A DNA stretch of 5,564 nt from Ignavibacteria bacterium (GTDB lineage: Bacteria; Bacteroidota; Ignavibacteria; UBA10030; UBA6906): NCBI GenBank assembly GCA_029859455.1, contig JAOUDE010000183.1:1-5564 (forward strand). Reading direction: 5' to 3'. The translations under genes and the position numbers were made by a program. Below the pieces are notes generated by a model. The model had not been told where the DNA came from. It saw only the letters and a program-made list of their open reading frames with translations, and searched no databases. This document shows positions 5,528-5,564 of this stretch, piece after piece (the first letter of the stretch is position 1; each line of letters begins with the position of its first letter).

Positions 5528-5564
5528 ACCTCCCGGATCAGGTTCGGAGTCCCTGTTCGAGATC

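Noticed and set aside
5507..5540. Possible intrinsic terminator on the minus strand before the fusion gene
   Set aside because: The T9 run is present, but the stem directly before it is about five pairs plus wobble pairs, and the same bases make a better promoter. The upstream gene is outside the window.
5539..5564. Plus-strand bases at the right edge resembling a tRNA T-arm (TTCG within GC-rich sequence)
   Set aside because: The loop does not fit the invariant T-loop pattern, no 5-base stem closes it within the window, and no acceptor end is visible.

Overview
All recognisable genes in this window lie on the minus strand, so the biology reads from high to low coordinates. The order is: a sugar-nucleotidyltransferase/phosphomannomutase-like fusion (5451-2944), a PTS EIIA-type protein (2925-2455), an unrecognised 134-residue protein (2416-2012), the prolipoprotein diacylglyceryl transferase Lgt (2015-1095), a glutaredoxin-like protein (1098-838), a two-helix membrane miniprotein (841-653) and an RlmB/TrmH-type rRNA 2'-O-methyltransferase cut off by the left edge (656-1). 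No RNA genes, insertion sequences, CRISPR arrays or long repeats were found. The only non-coding stretch of note is the 113-base leader at the right end, which holds a candidate promoter.

The genes look like one compact operon. The first three are separated by 18 and 38 bases. From the unknown protein onward, each gene overlaps the next by exactly four bases: three ATGA overlaps, and one CTGA overlap if rlmB starts at CTG. This suggests translational coupling.

The organism is clearly bacterial, with GC content in the mid-fifties by eye. The Lgt has the divergent active-site wording (TWYGG, GRIGCHLAGDGD) that I associate with Bacteroidota/Chlorobi/Ignavibacteria-like lineages. Some genes have Shine-Dalgarno sequences (GGAGGG, GGAGC) and others do not. 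My tentative placement is a relative of the FCB group; this rests mainly on Lgt and is low confidence.

Functionally, the segment mixes envelope precursor supply (NDP-sugar synthesis), lipoprotein maturation (Lgt), probable regulation (lone EIIA), thiol chemistry (glutaredoxin-like) and ribosome modification (RlmB). It is mostly ordinary housekeeping content. The points most worth a second look are the mutase half of the fusion, which has lost the usual residues in all four catalytic loops; the CTG start proposed for rlmB; and a promoter candidate whose 17-base spacer contains a nine-base homopolymer. I did not find a convincing novel multi-gene system.
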